A program made the position numbers and the translations under genes. This document shows, in pieces, positions 16,565 through 26,047 of a stretch of DNA of 64,000 bases. How positions within the stretch are numbered: the first letter of the stretch is position 1; each line of letters begins with the position of its first letter. Source of the stretch: F23-D06 sp963603365 (GTDB taxonomy: Bacteria; Bacteroidota; Bacteroidia; Bacteroidales; WCHB1-69); NCBI GenBank assembly GCA_963603365.1, contig CAVCMI010000023.1, positions 62,001 through 126,000 of the forward strand, in the 5' to 3' direction. Under the pieces are notes generated by a model. It did no database searches and had not been told where the DNA came from. It saw nothing but the letters and a program-made list of their open reading frames with translations.

Positions 16565-17776
16565 TCAATTGTGTTTTTCAGAGATTGAATGGTCTTTGCC
16601 AGAATGGAGGTCTTTTACGAAAGTCACGGCAAACCCCAACGATGCAAAGGCGACGCCAACGAGACATACGCCCGTCCATCCCAAAAAGTTCCACGCCACT
16701 CCGGCGCTCAATGTGCCGAGACTGCCGCCGACAAAAAGATGGCACATAAACACCGTGTTGCAGCGGTTGGTGGCTTCGGGGACCAGGGCGAGGCATCCGC
16801 TCTGGTTGCTGAGCTGGTGACATTGCGCACCCACGTCAACGAGGATGATGGCCAGAATGAGACCGACATAAGAGTCTGACAAACAGAATGCAAAGACCCA
16901 TGCGATGAGTTGAAGGGCAGTGCCGGCATGACAGAAGCGCTCGATGCCGAAACGCGGTATGTATTTGCCGATGCCGCTTGCTGCCATGGCCCCGCCGAGT
17001 CCGCAGAGCCCCAACAGTCCGACAGCGTCGCTCCCCGCATGAAACGGCTCGCCGGCCAGATGGAACGCCATGCACGACCAGATGGCCATCATGCTTCCGA
17101 AACTCAGGCCGCCCCGCAGCGCATAGATGCGGATGGACGGATAGTCGCGGTAGATGCGTACAACAGACTTCATCAGCTTGCCATACGACCCCGTGAAACT
17201 TGATGCCATAGCCGGCAAAGTCCGCAGTATGACGGCAAGACACACTGCCATTATCACGGCAGCAATGCCGAACATGGTGCGCCAGCCGGCCCATTCCCCC
17301 ACGTAGCCGCTCAACACCCGCGCCCCAAGCACACCGCTCAACAGTCCGGTAAGTACGATGCCCATGTTGCGCGACTTGTTTTCGGGTTTGGAGAAATGGT
17401 TTGCCACGGGGATGAACATCTGCGGCACCACGCTGTTGCAGCCCAAGATGATGGATGCGCCCCACACCGTCCAGATGCTGCGGGACAGGGCGATGGCGAT
17501 GCAGCAAGCCACAGCCACGCTCATGTTAATGGACACAATCTTCCGGCGTGACACCTTGTCGGCTAAGGGGACTATGAAGACGAGCCCGAGCGCATAGCCT
17601 AATTGGGTGACAAATGTGATAAGGTTGGCCTGCAGTTCTGTGGCGTCAAGACTGTGGCGCATGGTTTCAAGCAGAGGCTGGTTGTAATACAGATTGGCAA
17701 CGGTAAGTCCGCCAGTCACCGCCATCACAAAGAGTATGCTGCGGGGAATGCCTCCGTCAGGCACAAGTTCTTTCAT
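16565..17776 (-). CDS. MFS transporter (YnfM/AraJ-like)
   Basis: The 403-residue product has about 12 membrane segments and major-facilitator marks: TVANLYYNQPLLETM in the first helix, LADKVSRRKIV in the loop between helices 2 and 3, and ARVLSGYVGEWAGWRTMF at the fifth helix. The YNQPLL opening is frequent in drug or metabolite exporters of the YnfM group, but the substrate is not predictable. It lies between a small upstream remnant gene (17 bases) and the EamA gene. Confidence 0.9.
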   Translation of the reverse strand: MKELVPDGGIPRSILFVMAVTGGLTVANLYYNQPLLETMRHSLDATELQANLITFVTQLGYALGLVFIVPLADKVSRRKIVSINMSVAVACCIAIALSRSIWTVWGASIILGCNSVVPQMFIPVANHFSKPENKSRNMGIVLTGLLSGVLGARVLSGYVGEWAGWRTMFGIAAVIMAVCLAVILRTLPAMASSFTGSYGKLMKSVVRIYRDYPSIRIYALRGGLSFGSMMAIWSCMAFHLAGEPFHAGSDAVGLLGLCGLGGAMAASGIGKYIPRFGIERFCHAGTALQLIAWVFAFCLSDSYVGLILAIILVDVGAQCHQLSNQSGCLALVPEATNRCNTVFMCHLFVGGSLGTLSAGVAWNFLGWTGVCLVGVAFASLGFAVTFVKDLHSGKDHSISEKHN

Positions 17777-17793
17777 CTTTTAATCCTCCTGCA

Positions 17794-18018
17794 TTATTCG
17801 TATATCGTTGCTGTTATTGTCCGTTCTGACCACTTGACGCATTGCCGATGACGGGCATCAGGCTTGTTCCACAAACCGTTTGCGACAATATGCTTGATGG
17901 TCTTGCCGAAACTGCTCTCCACGGCTTCCTTTCGTGCAGAATAAAGCCCGGGAACCATCTCCATGATGTCCTCTTTCTCCATCGGCTGCAACATTTTCTT
18001 AATCGTTGACTTTGACAT
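17794..18018 (-). pseudogene. Short protein resembling the N-terminus of DUF6155
   Basis: From the ATG at 18018 the frame encodes 74 residues beginning MSKSTIKKMLQPMEKEDIME, then MVPGLYSARKEAVESSF. This resembles, from memory, the start of DUF6155 proteins (a short helical opening with LYxARKEA). The family is about twice as long; here the chain stops soon after and the last 35 residues look unrelated, so it is probably a truncated remnant. A -7 box (TATTTTTG at 18118-18111) lies upstream, so it may still be expressed. Confidence 0.4.
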
Positions 18019-18110
18019 CGTTTGCTTTGTTCTTGAATTGTTCTCTATTATGCTGTTCCTCAAGATTCTGAATGCAATCTGTTGTTTTGATGCCGGCATA
18101 TTTAACGCCG

Positions 18111-18118
18111 CAAAAATA
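18111..18118 (-). promoter_or_regulatory. -7 box, probable promoter of the remnant/MFS/EamA unit
   Basis: Minus strand reads TATTTTTG, 93 bases upstream of the ATG at 18018. This rules out an alternative longer reading that would begin at 18225. Confidence 0.4.
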
Positions 18119-18315
18119 AAACTTTCACCCCACATCACATAATTATTCTGTCTTGTTGAAATACAGCCACAAGCAAGGGATGCAGCATCAACAACATCTT
18201 TCCTCCACAAGACTTGACTTGCCAATGCGTCGTGGTGATATGAGAAGGAGGCGGCCCCATCCTTCTTTTTAACATCATTTGCTTAAAAAAGATATGGAGC
18301 GTAATGGTATATTAG

Positions 18316-18323
18316 TATATTTG
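18316..18323 (+). promoter_or_regulatory. -7 box of the desulfoferrodoxin gene
   Basis: TATATTTG, 87 bases before the ATG at 18411; no obvious -33 partner. Confidence 0.45.
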
Positions 18324-18410
18324 CAAGGTAATAAGACATAGGGCGATAATCATAGTTTATGTCTGATACAGAGTGAAATAACTACAATAATAACTAAAAA
18401 CAAAAACATT

Positions 18411-18788
18411 ATGACTAAGAACAGGGAAATCTACCGCTGCACAATATGCGGCAATGTAGTGGAAGTCGTGAACCCGGGGGCCGAGCTCAGTTGTTGCGGT
18501 CAACCGATGAAACTGATGAAAGAGAACACAACAGATGGCGCCAAGGAGAAGCACGTGCCGGTTATAGAGCCTGTCGAGGGTGGCTATCGTGTGAAAGTGG
18601 GAAGCGTGGACCATCCGATGATTCCGGAGCATTATATTCAGTGGATAGAGTTGCTCACTCCTGCCGACGTCCTTCGCCATGAACTAAAGCCGGGCGAGAA
18701 GCCAGAGGCTGTTTTCTTGACAAATGCTGATGCCAATGAGGTGACAGCCCGTGAATATTGCAACCTCCACGGGTTGTGGAAAGGATAA
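18411..18788 (+). CDS. dfx: Desulfoferrodoxin (superoxide reductase)
   Basis: Cytoplasmic non-haem iron protein that reduces superoxide to hydrogen peroxide, typical of anaerobes. The 125-residue product has the rubredoxin-like Fe(Cys)4 centre I (Cys10, Cys13, Cys28, Cys29) and the catalytic Fe(His)4Cys centre II (His48 in EKHVP, His68 and His74 in HPMIPEHYI, Cys117 and His120 in CNLHGLW). It is therefore a two-centre enzyme rather than a neelaredoxin. It is monocistronic, with its own -7 box and a strong terminator at 18811-18856. Confidence 0.95.
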   Translation: MTKNREIYRCTICGNVVEVVNPGAELSCCGQPMKLMKENTTDGAKEKHVPVIEPVEGGYRVKVGSVDHPMIPEHYIQWIELLTPADVLRHELKPGEKPEAVFLTNADANEVTAREYCNLHGLWKG

Positions 18789-18810
18789 GGCATAAAGCCA
18801 CAACATCTTA

Positions 18811-18856
18811 AAAGGTGCCGCAACCTCACGATAAAAGCGAGGTTGCGGCAACCTTT
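18811..18856 (+). terminator. Terminator after desulfoferrodoxin
   Basis: Two arms of 17 and 18 bases (AAAGGTGCCGCAACCTC and its complement with one bulged base) flank an 11-base loop, starting 22 bases after the dfx stop. Confidence 0.85.
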
Positions 18857-19164
18857 AACTTGATGTGCTAATTACTGAACGGGATACAGAAACAAGGTGA
18901 GTTCATGAAGTCAACCGTCTCAAGGGGTACTTTTGGGCGGAGCTGCACAAGTGAGCGAGGGAGGAATACCTTTGATTGGCGATTGTCTGCGAAAGATTCT
19001 TGTTTTCAAAATCCTTTAATAAATCGGGGACGAAAGACTTTGATACGCCGACTACTATTTGCCCTGCCACGATTGGAAAAAATTTGCTTCCAATGGCAAT
19101 GTCATCAACTTTATGGGTGTGGCGTGAGCCGTATAAAAAGTACTTAAAACAGGGGCGTTGATAA
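18857..19164. other. Stretch without a supported gene
   Basis: About 300 bases with overlapping short frames on the plus strand (for example 18905-19147 and 18976-19161), none with a recognisable product or start signal. It looks like decayed sequence between the dfx terminator and the dnaK terminator. Confidence 0.4.
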
Positions 19165-19371
19165 TCAACGAGCCAGTTTTTTTACAGTATGCTCACGCTG
19201 AAGATTATCTTCGGCAAAAGCGTCTTTTGTATCTAATGGAGTTGTATCAGTATCGGAATTATCGGGCGTAATGGTATCGCTACTATTATCGTCCAAAGAG
19301 GTTTTCTTTGTACTGTAACAAAGAAAAATGCTTGCATTGTTGTTTTCGATATACTGCAGTATTGTCCCCAT
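19165..19371 (-). CDS. Possible small hypothetical protein, 68 aa
   Basis: From the ATG at 19371 the frame encodes MGTILQYIENNNASIF, then an Asp/Thr/Ser-rich low-complexity middle (SSDTITPDNSDTDTTPLDTK) and a charged tail. A CATCTTTG near -7 box lies 8 bases upstream of the start at 19387-19380, which is too close to be convincing. It is flanked by two terminators. It may be a fragment or chance frame; no family recognised. Confidence 0.25.
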   Translation of the reverse strand: MGTILQYIENNNASIFLCYSTKKTSLDDNSSDTITPDNSDTDTTPLDTKDAFAEDNLQREHTVKKLAR

Positions 19372-19420
19372 AAAGTCCGCAAAGATGCACTTTTCCCCAA
19401 GTAGAACTTCTGCTAACAAT

Positions 19421-19456
19421 AAAAAAGCAGCAACACATTGTGTTGCTGCTTTTTTA
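19421..19456 (-). terminator. Terminator of dnaK
   Basis: A 16-17 bp perfect stem (AAAAAAGCAGCAACAC and its complement) with a tiny loop, beginning 32 bases after the dnaK stop. On the minus strand the stem ends in a T6 run. It is symmetrical and could act both ways. Confidence 0.9.
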
Positions 19457-19487
19457 TCTATTTATACTTCATGTGTCCTTTTGAGGA

Positions 19488-21410
19488 TTACTTCACCTCC
19501 TCAAAATCCACATCCTGGACTTCGCCGTCGCCGGGGTTTGGGTTGGTGTTGGCATTGCCGCAGTTGCCTCCTGAACAGTTGCCTTGTGTGCCGGCATTAG
19601 CATTTGCGCCGTTCTGCTGGTACATCTGGGCAGAGGCGGCCTGCCAAGCGTTCTGCAGTTCTGTGGTGGCGGCATCGATGCCGGCAAAATCCTTGTTGTC
19701 GTGGGCGGTCTTCAGTTTGGCGGCGGCAGCCTCGATTTTGCTTCTGTCGTCAGCCGGCACCTTGTCGCCGAACTCCTTGAGTTGCTTTTCGGTGTTGAAC
19801 ACCAATGAGTCAGCAGCGTTCAGCTTGTCGATTTCCTCTTTGGCTTTCTTGTCGGCGTCGGCATTGGCTTCTGCCTCGGCTTTCATACGTTTGATTTCGT
19901 CGTCGCTCAAGCCGGAAGAGGCTTCGATTCTGATTTTCTGCTCCTTGCCGGAGGCTTTGTCGCGAGCGGTAACATTGAGGATGCCGTTAGAGTCGATGTC
20001 GAACGTGACCTCAATTTGCGGGATGCCGCGTTGAGCTGCGGGGATGCCGTCGAGGTGGAAGCGGCCGATGCTCTTGTTCTGCGCTGCCATAGGACGCTCG
20101 CCTTGCAGCACATGGATCTCAACAGAGGTCTGGTTGTCAACAGCAGTAGTGAAAACCTCCGTCTTCTTGGTCGGGATCGTCGTGTTGGACTCAATCAGCT
20201 TCGTCATCACACCGCCAAGCGTTTCAAGGCCCAGTGACAGCGGGGTGACGTCGAGCAGCAGAATGTCTTTCACGTCGCCGCAGAGCACTCCGCCTTGGAT
20301 AGCAGCGCCGATGGCCACCACCTCATCAGGGTTGACGCCCTTGGACGGGGTTTTGTGGAAGAACTGCTCCACAATCTGCTGGATGGCGGGGATACGGGTA
20401 GAGCCGCCCACGAGGATGACCTCGTCAATGTCATTGGTCGTATAGCCGGCATCTGCAAGCGCTTTCTTGCAAGGCTCGATAGTGGCGCGGATCAAGTCGT
20501 CGCACAGTTGCTCAAACTGTGAACGGGTGAGCGTGCGCACAAGGTGTTGAGGCACACCGTCGATGGGCATAATGTACGGCAAGTTGATTTCCGTGGAGTT
20601 GGAGCTTGAAAGCTCAATCTTGGCTTTCTCGGCAGCCTCTTTCAGACGTTGCAGCGCCATAGCATCCTTTCTCAAGTCAACATGATAGTCTTTCATGAAT
20701 TCCTCGGCCAGCCAGTCAATGATCTTGTGGTCGAAGTCGTCGCCGCCCAGATGGGTGTCGCCGTTCGTTGACTTCACTTCGAAGACGCCGTCGCCGAGCT
20801 CAAGGATCGAGATGTCGAACGTGCCGCCGCCCAAGTCGAAGACAGCCACCTTGGAGTCGGCTTTCTTCTTGTCGAGTCCGTATGCCAAAGCGGCAGCCGT
20901 AGGTTCATTGATGATACGTTTAACGGTAAGACCTGCAATTTCGCCCGCCTCCTTGGTGGCCTGACGCTGCGAGTCGCTGAAATATGCCGGCACCGTGATG
21001 ACGGCCTCGGTCACCTCCTGGCCAAGATAATCTTCGGCGGTCTTCTTCATTTTCTGAAGCACCATTGCCGAGATTTCCTGGGCCGTATAGGAACGGTCGT
21101 CAATCTTGACTTTCGGCATATTGTTGGATGCCCTTTCAACCGTGTAGGGCACGCGTTCTATTTCCTTTGTGACACGGTCGTAGGTTTCGCCCATGAATCT
21201 CTTGATGGAGAAGATGGTCTTGGTGGGGTTGGTGATGGCCTGACGTTTTGCAGGGTCGCCGACCTTACGTTCATTGTTGCCCACAAAAGCCACGATAGAA
21301 GGGGTTGTCCTTCTGCCTTCGCTGTTGGGGATCACTACCGGCTCGTTGCCTTCCATTACTGCTACGCAAGAGTTTGTAGTTCCTAAGTCTATTCCAATAA
21401 TTTTTCCCAT
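19488..21410 (-). CDS. dnaK: Chaperone DnaK (Hsp70)
   Basis: ATP-dependent chaperone in the cytoplasm. The 640-residue product has the nucleotide-binding domain marks IGIDLGTTNSCVAV, VFDLGGGTFDISIL and ILVGGSTRIPAIQ, the linker DILLLDVTPLSLG, and the closing EVQDVDFEEVK. The glycine/asparagine-rich tail contains two cysteines, Cys612 and Cys617, spaced CSGGNC, which is unusual for this disordered segment. No dnaJ or grpE is adjacent; instead dnaK is divergent from htpG across a 333-base region with sigma-54-like and dyad elements. Confidence 0.98.
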   Translation of the reverse strand: MGKIIGIDLGTTNSCVAVMEGNEPVVIPNSEGRRTTPSIVAFVGNNERKVGDPAKRQAITNPTKTIFSIKRFMGETYDRVTKEIERVPYTVERASNNMPKVKIDDRSYTAQEISAMVLQKMKKTAEDYLGQEVTEAVITVPAYFSDSQRQATKEAGEIAGLTVKRIINEPTAAALAYGLDKKKADSKVAVFDLGGGTFDISILELGDGVFEVKSTNGDTHLGGDDFDHKIIDWLAEEFMKDYHVDLRKDAMALQRLKEAAEKAKIELSSSNSTEINLPYIMPIDGVPQHLVRTLTRSQFEQLCDDLIRATIEPCKKALADAGYTTNDIDEVILVGGSTRIPAIQQIVEQFFHKTPSKGVNPDEVVAIGAAIQGGVLCGDVKDILLLDVTPLSLGLETLGGVMTKLIESNTTIPTKKTEVFTTAVDNQTSVEIHVLQGERPMAAQNKSIGRFHLDGIPAAQRGIPQIEVTFDIDSNGILNVTARDKASGKEQKIRIEASSGLSDDEIKRMKAEAEANADADKKAKEEIDKLNAADSLVFNTEKQLKEFGDKVPADDRSKIEAAAAKLKTAHDNKDFAGIDAATTELQNAWQAASAQMYQQNGANANAGTQGNCSGGNCGNANTNPNPGDGEVQDVDFEEVK

Positions 21411-21490
21411 GATGATTGTTATTTTTTCGTTGTTTACTCAGTTTTTTGTCTTGTCTGCTTTCGTTTCCTGAACACAGACGACCGAAACAA

Positions 21491-21507
21491 AACAACAATT
21501 GTGCCAA
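21491..21507 (-). promoter_or_regulatory. Near-consensus sigma-54 type element facing dnaK
   Basis: On the minus strand TTGGCAC (21507-21501), five bases, then TTGTT (21495-21491). The -24 box is perfect; the -12 box has GT where GC is required, at the correct 10-base interval. It is 82 bases from -12 to the dnaK ATG. It overlaps one ACAATTGT octamer (21495-21502). An alternative ordinary -7-like sequence, CATATTTG, lies further upstream on the same strand. Confidence 0.4.
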
Positions 21508-21593
21508 AAAAGAGACAAAATGCAAATATGACAAATTGTCAGTTGCTTATGCCGCTGTTTCGCCCGGCGCAGGGCAAAATGATACCATTATAT

Positions 21594-21609
21594 ACAATTG
21601 TACAATTGT
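21594..21609. promoter_or_regulatory. 16-bp dyad ACAATTGTACAATTGT in the dnaK-htpG intergenic region
   Basis: Two adjoining perfect palindromic octamers that together form a 16-bp palindrome. Another ACAATTGT lies at 21495-21502, and a variant GACAAATTGTC at 21530-21540. A 13-base dyad, CCGGGAATCCCGG, lies at 21614-21626. Their position between divergent chaperone genes suggests a shared operator or activator site; no known CIRCE sequence is present. Confidence 0.5.
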
Positions 21610-21656
21610 TCAGCCGGGAATCCCGGACAGACGGATTCCGTTTTTATGCCGACAAC

Positions 21657-21673
21657 TTGGCACATATTTTGCA
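21657..21673 (+). promoter_or_regulatory. Canonical sigma-54 type -24/-12 promoter before htpG
   Basis: TTGGCAC (21657-21663), ATATT, TTGCA (21669-21673), matching the RpoN consensus with the GG and GC dinucleotides exactly 10 bases apart. The -12 GC is 72 bases before the htpG ATG at 21744. No good TAnnTTTG box is found between this site and the gene. A chance match cannot be excluded in a 64-kb window, but location and completeness favour a real promoter. Confidence 0.6.
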
Positions 21674-21743
21674 ATAAAATATACACTCTGCTGACAACAA
21701 GCAGGATTTAACAGAACAGAACTAACAAACCAAAACTGATACA

Positions 21744-23666
21744 ATGCAAAAAGGTAACATTAACGTCAAAACGGAAAACATTTTCCCCGTAATCAAGAAA
21801 TTCCTGTATTCAGACCACGAGATATTCCTCCGCGAAATCATTTCCAACGCCGTAGATGCCACGCAGAAGATGAAGACTTTGGCCTCGCTTGGCAAGGCAG
21901 ACGGCGAGTTGGGCGACCTTACCATTGAGGTAAAGGCAGACAAAGAGGGCAAGTGCATCCGCATCATCGACCGGGGCATTGGCATGACAGCCGACGAGGT
22001 GGACAAATACATCAACCAGATTGCCTTTTCGGGAGCCGAGGATTTCCTTTCCAAGTACAAAGGGCAAGACGCGACCAGCATCATCGGTCATTTCGGACTG
22101 GGCTTCTACTCGTCGTTTATGGTTTCTGACCGGGTAGACATCATCACCAAGTCATACTTGCCGGACACCAAGGCCGTGAAATGGAGTTGCGACGGCTCTA
22201 CCGAGTTCACGATGGAAGAGGCAGACAAGGCAGACCGCGGAACAGAGATCGTGCTGCACATCTCTGACGATGCGCAGCAATTCCTCGAAGAGAACAGAAT
22301 AGTGGAACTGCTGAACAAATACTGCCGTTTCCTGCCCGTCCCGATCCGATGCGGCAACAAGACGGAATGGCGCAAGCCGGAACCGAAACCCGAAGAGGAG
22401 AACAAAGCCGGTGACGAGAACGGCGAAGAGAAAAAAGAAGAGCCCAAAGAGGTGGCCGTTGAGGTGCCGCGCATCATCAACGACACAGACCCGCTTTGGC
22501 AGAAAACCCCATCGACGCTGACAGACGAAGACTACCGCAAGTTTTACCACGAACTCTACCCGATGTCAATGGAAGAACCCCTGTTCCAGATACATCTCAA
22601 CGTGGACTATCCTTTCAACCTGACGGGCATCCTCTATTTCCCGAAAGTCAAAAACCAGCTCGACCTCAAGAAAAACCGCGTTCAACTCTACTGCAACCAG
22701 GTCTATATCACCGACGAACTGGAGGGCATCATCCCGGAATTCATGACCCTGCTCCACGGTGTCATCGACTCGCCCGACATTCCGCTGAACGTGTCGCGCT
22801 CCTACCTGCAGTCTGATGCCAACGTCAAAAAAATATCCACATACATCAGCAAGAAAGTGGCAGAGAAACTCGAGTCGATGTTCAAGGAAGACCGCGGGAA
22901 CTTCGAGAAAAAGTGGGACGAGCTGAAAGTGTTCCTGGAATACGGCTCCCTGACCGACGAGAAGTTCTACGACAAGATCAAGGATATCTACTTGCTGAAG
23001 AACACAGACGGCAAGTATTTCACCATCGAAGAATACCGAAACACCGTCAGCGCGCTGCAAACCAACAAAGACGATACCGTAATCTTCCTTTATGCTGCCA
23101 GCAAAGACGATCAGAACATATACATCTCGGCTGCCAAGGAGAAGGGATACGATGTGCTGCTTATGGACGGTTTCCTGGATGCGCACATCATCAACATGCT
23201 GGAACAGAAGCATGAAAAAATCCGCTTCACCCGTGTTGATGCCGACACCATCGACAAGCTTGTCGAGAAGAAAGACGAACCGAATCTCGCCAAAATGAAC
23301 GACGACCAGCAGAAGAAACTCAAAGAGTACTTCGACAAGAACATCGACAGCAAGACATTCACGGTGCAAGTCGAGAACCTGAGCGAGACAGACCTGCCGG
23401 TCATGATCACGCAAAACGAATTTATGCGGCGTTTCAAGGATATGGAGAAGGTGTCGGGCCAGCAAGGCTTCTACGGGGGCTTTGAGCATTACAACCTTGT
23501 CGTCAACGGCAACCATCCGCTTGCCATGCGCGTGGTGGGCGAAGAGGACGAGGGGAAACGCACCAAACTGGTTCAGCAGATGATTGACCTTGCCCTTCTC
23601 TCACAGAACATCCTCACGGGCGAGAAACTTACGGACTTTGTGAAAAGAAGCTACGACATCCTATAA
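21744..23666 (+). CDS. htpG: Chaperone HtpG (Hsp90)
   Basis: Cytoplasmic Hsp90 ATPase chaperone. The 640-residue product shows the GHKL nucleotide-binding fold: EIFLREIISNAVDA, IRIIDRGIGMTADEVDKYINQIAFSGA and GHFGLGFYSSFMVSD, then a Glu/Lys-rich charged linker (about residues 212-240), the middle domain with LFQIHLNVDYPFNLTGILYFP and the signature NVSRSYLQSD, and a C-terminal dimerisation region. Length is normal for the phylum. It stands alone, divergent from dnaK, behind a sigma-54 type element. Confidence 0.98.
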   Translation: MQKGNINVKTENIFPVIKKFLYSDHEIFLREIISNAVDATQKMKTLASLGKADGELGDLTIEVKADKEGKCIRIIDRGIGMTADEVDKYINQIAFSGAEDFLSKYKGQDATSIIGHFGLGFYSSFMVSDRVDIITKSYLPDTKAVKWSCDGSTEFTMEEADKADRGTEIVLHISDDAQQFLEENRIVELLNKYCRFLPVPIRCGNKTEWRKPEPKPEEENKAGDENGEEKKEEPKEVAVEVPRIINDTDPLWQKTPSTLTDEDYRKFYHELYPMSMEEPLFQIHLNVDYPFNLTGILYFPKVKNQLDLKKNRVQLYCNQVYITDELEGIIPEFMTLLHGVIDSPDIPLNVSRSYLQSDANVKKISTYISKKVAEKLESMFKEDRGNFEKKWDELKVFLEYGSLTDEKFYDKIKDIYLLKNTDGKYFTIEEYRNTVSALQTNKDDTVIFLYAASKDDQNIYISAAKEKGYDVLLMDGFLDAHIINMLEQKHEKIRFTRVDADTIDKLVEKKDEPNLAKMNDDQQKKLKEYFDKNIDSKTFTVQVENLSETDLPVMITQNEFMRRFKDMEKVSGQQGFYGGFEHYNLVVNGNHPLAMRVVGEEDEGKRTKLVQQMIDLALLSQNILTGEKLTDFVKRSYDIL

Positions 23667-23802
23667 CGCCAGTAGTTTCATCCTTACAGACCTGCCATAT
23701 AATATTGGACAACATACAACGGGGAGCATTCCTCATGATGGGTTCATCTTGCAACAACGCTGTGTCTGAAGGACGGATAGATGCCAGATGTAGTGTTTGT
23801 GC

Positions 23803-23810
23803 TATCTTTG
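23803..23810 (+). promoter_or_regulatory. -7 box of the short-chain dehydrogenase gene
   Basis: TATCTTTG, 24 bases before the ATG at 23835. Confidence 0.5.
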
Positions 23811-23834
23811 CTCCGTTTTTAAACTAAGGACACG

Positions 23835-24617
23835 ATGAAAGCAGACAGACCATACGCACTGGTCACGGGCGCAAGTTCAGGCATCGGCTTCCAGTATGCT
23901 CGCCTGTTGGCGCAGAAAGGCTACAACCTTTTGATTGTCAGCAACGAGGCTGAGGCCTTATCTGACAAAAGGCAGCAGTTGGAACAAGATTATCCGGTGG
24001 AGGTCATAGCCTTGTGCCGCGACCTCGGCACTGCCGGTTCGGCACAAGAACTGTACCGGTGGTGTCAGGAGCGCCAAATGGAAGTGGAGGTGCTTGTCAA
24101 CAATGCAGGCGTTTACCATGACCGCGATTTCCTGGAAGAATCTCCATCTTTCAACGAGCTGACAATCAACCTGCATGTGTTGACACCGGCGATGTTGGCC
24201 TACTGTTTTGCCCAAGACATGGTGAGCCGGCACAAGGGCTATATTCTGAACATGAGTTCCATCACTTCTGAAATCGCTGTGCAGCGGCTTGCGCTCTACA
24301 GCGCAACCAAGAGTTTCCTAAAGAATTTTTCACGCAGTCTCCATATCGAAGTGTACCATAAGGGTGTCTATGTCACGGCAGTGCGTCCCGGCGCGGTGGA
24401 CACCGGACTCTATTCGCTCAGCCGAAAGGCCACAAAGGCCGGTCTGCTGCTCGGCTACATCGTGACCCCCGGAAAGCTGGCGCGCAAAGGGCTTCGAGCC
24501 CTCTTCCGGGGCAAGGCGCAGGTCACTCCCGGCATACTTAACCACGTCCTGATTTTCATCGTGTCGCTCTTGCCGACGGGACTGTTGAGATTCATTCGCC
24601 GCCTTGACCTTTTTTAA
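23835..24617 (+). CDS. Short-chain dehydrogenase/reductase
   Basis: The 260-residue product has the NAD(P) glycine motif TGASSGIGFQYAR at residues 11-23, LVNNAGVYHD, NMSSITSE, and the catalytic YSATKSF (Tyr and Lys of the Ser-Tyr-Lys triad), so it is a classical SDR oxidoreductase. The C-terminal extension LNHVLIFIVSLLPTGLLRFIRRLD is hydrophobic and may attach it to the membrane, as in DltE/YqjQ-like SDRs. Substrate unknown. It is a single gene, between htpG and enolase. Confidence 0.9.
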   Translation: MKADRPYALVTGASSGIGFQYARLLAQKGYNLLIVSNEAEALSDKRQQLEQDYPVEVIALCRDLGTAGSAQELYRWCQERQMEVEVLVNNAGVYHDRDFLEESPSFNELTINLHVLTPAMLAYCFAQDMVSRHKGYILNMSSITSEIAVQRLALYSATKSFLKNFSRSLHIEVYHKGVYVTAVRPGAVDTGLYSLSRKATKAGLLLGYIVTPGKLARKGLRALFRGKAQVTPGILNHVLIFIVSLLPTGLLRFIRRLDLF

Positions 24618-24672
24618 CGTTTTTTTTTTATTAAGTTCAGGGGAGACAAGAACAGTATTTATAGCATTTTCT

Positions 24673-24680
24673 TATTTTTG
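24673..24680 (+). promoter_or_regulatory. -7 box of the enolase gene
   Basis: TATTTTTG, 29 bases before the ATG at 24710. Confidence 0.55.
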
Positions 24681-24709
24681 CACGTTATAAAAATAAAAGT
24701 AAAAATATT

Positions 24710-25999
<1,290 letters not shown>

Positions 26000-26047
26000 T
26001 AACCGACCCCACAATGCCGTTATCAACAAGCTTAATTAAAAACGATT

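Noticed and set aside
18905..19161. Overlapping plus-strand frames of 61-80 codons
   Set aside because: No start signal, family or consistent coding pattern, and they lie between two terminators.
21411..21743. CIRCE/HrcA operator at dnaK
   Set aside because: No TTAGCACTC-N9-GAGTGCTAA sequence is present; the dyads seen are different.
22566..23516. 316-codon minus-strand frame inside htpG
   Set aside because: Opposite-strand shadow of the HtpG middle domain; Val/Leu/His-rich translation typical of antisense frames.
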